A stretch of 7,375 bases of DNA, from contig NZ_CALEFV010000287.1 of NCBI RefSeq assembly GCF_937877005.1, forward strand, positions 1 through 7,375, written 5' to 3'. Positions 6,118 through 7,375 of the stretch are shown in pieces. How positions within the stretch are numbered: the first letter of the stretch is position 1; each line of letters starts with the position of its first letter. The position numbers and the translations under genes are program-made. Below the pieces are notes generated by a model, which was not told the DNA's origin, searched no databases, and was given only the letters and a program-made list of their open reading frames with translations. This DNA is from an uncultured Fibrobacter sp. GTDB lineage: Bacteria > Fibrobacterota > Fibrobacteria > Fibrobacterales > Fibrobacteraceae.

Positions 6118-7371
6118 CTAGCTTTTTTTCTTCAGAAAATTCTTTTTAACATTCACATATCCATCATACCATTTCTGTGGGTGCATTTCACTGCAATCAT
6201 AAGCGCGATCAAAATACTTGTATAAACTAGAATATGGAATCTTATTATTTATAATAATTTTCAAATCAGTTGTATTTAACGGTATAATTTTCATGCCGCG
6301 AATAAATTTATCAGTGTCTTGAGGATCGCAATACACAATGTTTTTCCTCAAACGGAAATCTCCAATTACATTGACATGAAGATATGTCGCCACAAAAACG
6401 CAATAACTGACATCATTCCCAGTTTTCAATAAATGGTCTCCTAAATGTCTTGACACCGGTTCCATTTCCATTCGTCGCTGATTTGTACTATCAGCAAGTG
6501 TTGCTTCTAACAATAATTTATGCTCCGGATAATTAGCACAATGAGAGTATCCATAAATGATATCCGCATCCCCTCCTGCGGCATGTGAAACCGGCAACAA
6601 ATCTGCATCCAGCCGTTTCATAAAATCACGAATATCACATTTTCCGTCACTAATCTTGTACCAAATCACCCCAAGAATATATTCAAAAATGGCAGGAGGT
6701 TCCGCATTATCCGAAACCATTTCTTTTATTTTACCATCTGATCTGTTTTCAAAATAATTAAGAATTTGAATAAGATTTTTATCCGAAAACTTATCTTTTA
6801 TCACTTTTTGGAATCGTTTATAGCGAAGTTCATCAACTTTATTGTAAGCCTCCCTCATGTTTTTTATACGGGTTCGCAATTCACTATTAATTCCTTTAAT
6901 AATTTTTTTCTCATCAAATGACAGGGCTGGGCAAATATCTTCAAGAGAACTTTTCTCGAACAACAACGGACTCTTTTGATACGCCTGCTTATACAAATCC
7001 GTAATTGCATAACCAAACAACTGTTTAGGAACAATATCTAATTTAACCCTATTATTCTCAAAGAGGAAACAATTTGTAAGACCTAAAAAACGCTTGTTTA
7101 AATCAAAATAATCTTCCAACATAGATTTAACTTTAAACAAGTGCATTGTCCAAAAAAAGAATCTTTTAAACGATTTTTCTGTTTTTGTTACATATGCAGG
7201 CAATTTGGAAAGACAACCTCTTGGATCTTTTTTCACTTCAGCAATACGACTAGCATTAAACAGCATTTCTTTCCATTTGCGCGATGTTGAAACATTATTC
7301 ACCGCAGAAAACAAATGAGATATTCTATTGCTCTTAGCTTCCATATATACTGCATACATTTCTTTATACAA
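6118..7371 (-). CDS. AlwI-like type II restriction endonuclease, 5' end uncertain or beyond the window
   Basis: Probable type IIS restriction enzyme of the AlwI family. 417 residues are visible, counted from a TTG at 7371. The preceding codon in the window is open (CCT), so the gene probably continues past 7375; family members are usually longer. The diagnostic core is LDADLLPVSHAAGGDADI (254-271), then LLLEATL (286-292), Q298 and MEMEPVSRHL (301-310). Asp270 and Glu289 fit the catalytic acids of a PD-(D/E)XK-like nuclease in which ExT replaces ExK. The N-terminal two thirds, helical and Lys-rich, would hold DNA recognition. AlwI itself recognises GGATC; specificity here is not established. 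It is far more AT-rich than the neighbouring operon, which fits horizontal acquisition. It is convergent with the operon and shares its terminator. No methyltransferase is visible; a protecting adenine methyltransferase would be expected beyond 7375. The reading frame shows no breaks. Confidence 0.8.
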   Translation of the reverse strand: MYKEMYAVYMEAKSNRISHLFSAVNNVSTSRKWKEMLFNASRIAEVKKDPRGCLSKLPAYVTKTEKSFKRFFFWTMHLFKVKSMLEDYFDLNKRFLGLTNCFLFENNRVKLDIVPKQLFGYAITDLYKQAYQKSPLLFEKSSLEDICPALSFDEKKIIKGINSELRTRIKNMREAYNKVDELRYKRFQKVIKDKFSDKNLIQILNYFENRSDGKIKEMVSDNAEPPAIFEYILGVIWYKISDGKCDIRDFMKRLDADLLPVSHAAGGDADIIYGYSHCANYPEHKLLLEATLADSTNQRRMEMEPVSRHLGDHLLKTGNDVSYCVFVATYLHVNVIGDFRLRKNIVYCDPQDTDKFIRGMKIIPLNTTDLKIIINNKIPYSSLYKYFDRAYDCSEMHPQKWYDGYVNVKKNFLKKKS

Positions 7372-7375
7372 AGGC

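Noticed and set aside
6961..7375. N-terminal part of the restriction gene as a separate protein or frameshift
   Set aside because: The frame is continuous with the nuclease core and has uniform AT-rich composition; I saw no break.

Overview
The window looks like a chromosomal segment of a Fibrobacter-type bacterium (Fibrobacterota). This is an inference from content, not from a marker gene. The first gene is a secreted protease with a serine-rich linker and a short basic C-terminal tail, a layout typical of Fibrobacter secreted proteins. The electron-transfer genes are of the type seen in Fibrobacter and Bacteroidales anaerobes. Base composition changes sharply along the window: the central metabolic operon is GC-rich with tight codon bias, while both flanking stretches and the last gene are AT-rich.

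Layout. Positions 1-248 hold no gene, only small inverted repeats. Positions 249-1796 (+) encode an exported M6-family metalloprotease (HESGH motif) with a Ser-rich linker and a tail resembling a type IX secretion sorting domain. Positions 1847-2119 (+) hold the remains of a small GIY-YIG nuclease gene: the C-terminal half is well preserved, the N-terminal catalytic half is scrambled, and a 22-bp perfect palindrome sits in the scrambled part. Positions 2120-2333 carry a repeat-like element and the leader of the next operon.

Positions 2334-5962 (+) form a compact three-gene operon, etfB-etfA-acyl-CoA dehydrogenase, with gaps of 3 and 5 nt. The EtfB sequence carries the AIDGDTAQVGP motif associated with the electron-bifurcating type of ETF. 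The likely complex is therefore an NADH-linked, flavin-based acyl-CoA dehydrogenase/enoyl-CoA reductase system. The operon ends in a potentially branched structured tail (5970-6057) and a strong intrinsic terminator (6074-6103) that can act in both directions.

Positions 6118-7371 (-), convergent with the operon, encode most of an AlwI-like type II restriction endonuclease. The gene is AT-rich, runs to the window edge, and has no partner methyltransferase inside the window; one would be expected beyond 7375. I found no tRNA, rRNA, CRISPR array or complete insertion sequence. The best leads are the bifurcating ETF/ACAD operon in a putative Fibrobacter, the acquired restriction gene beside it, the decayed GIY-YIG gene with its palindrome, and the structured operon tail.
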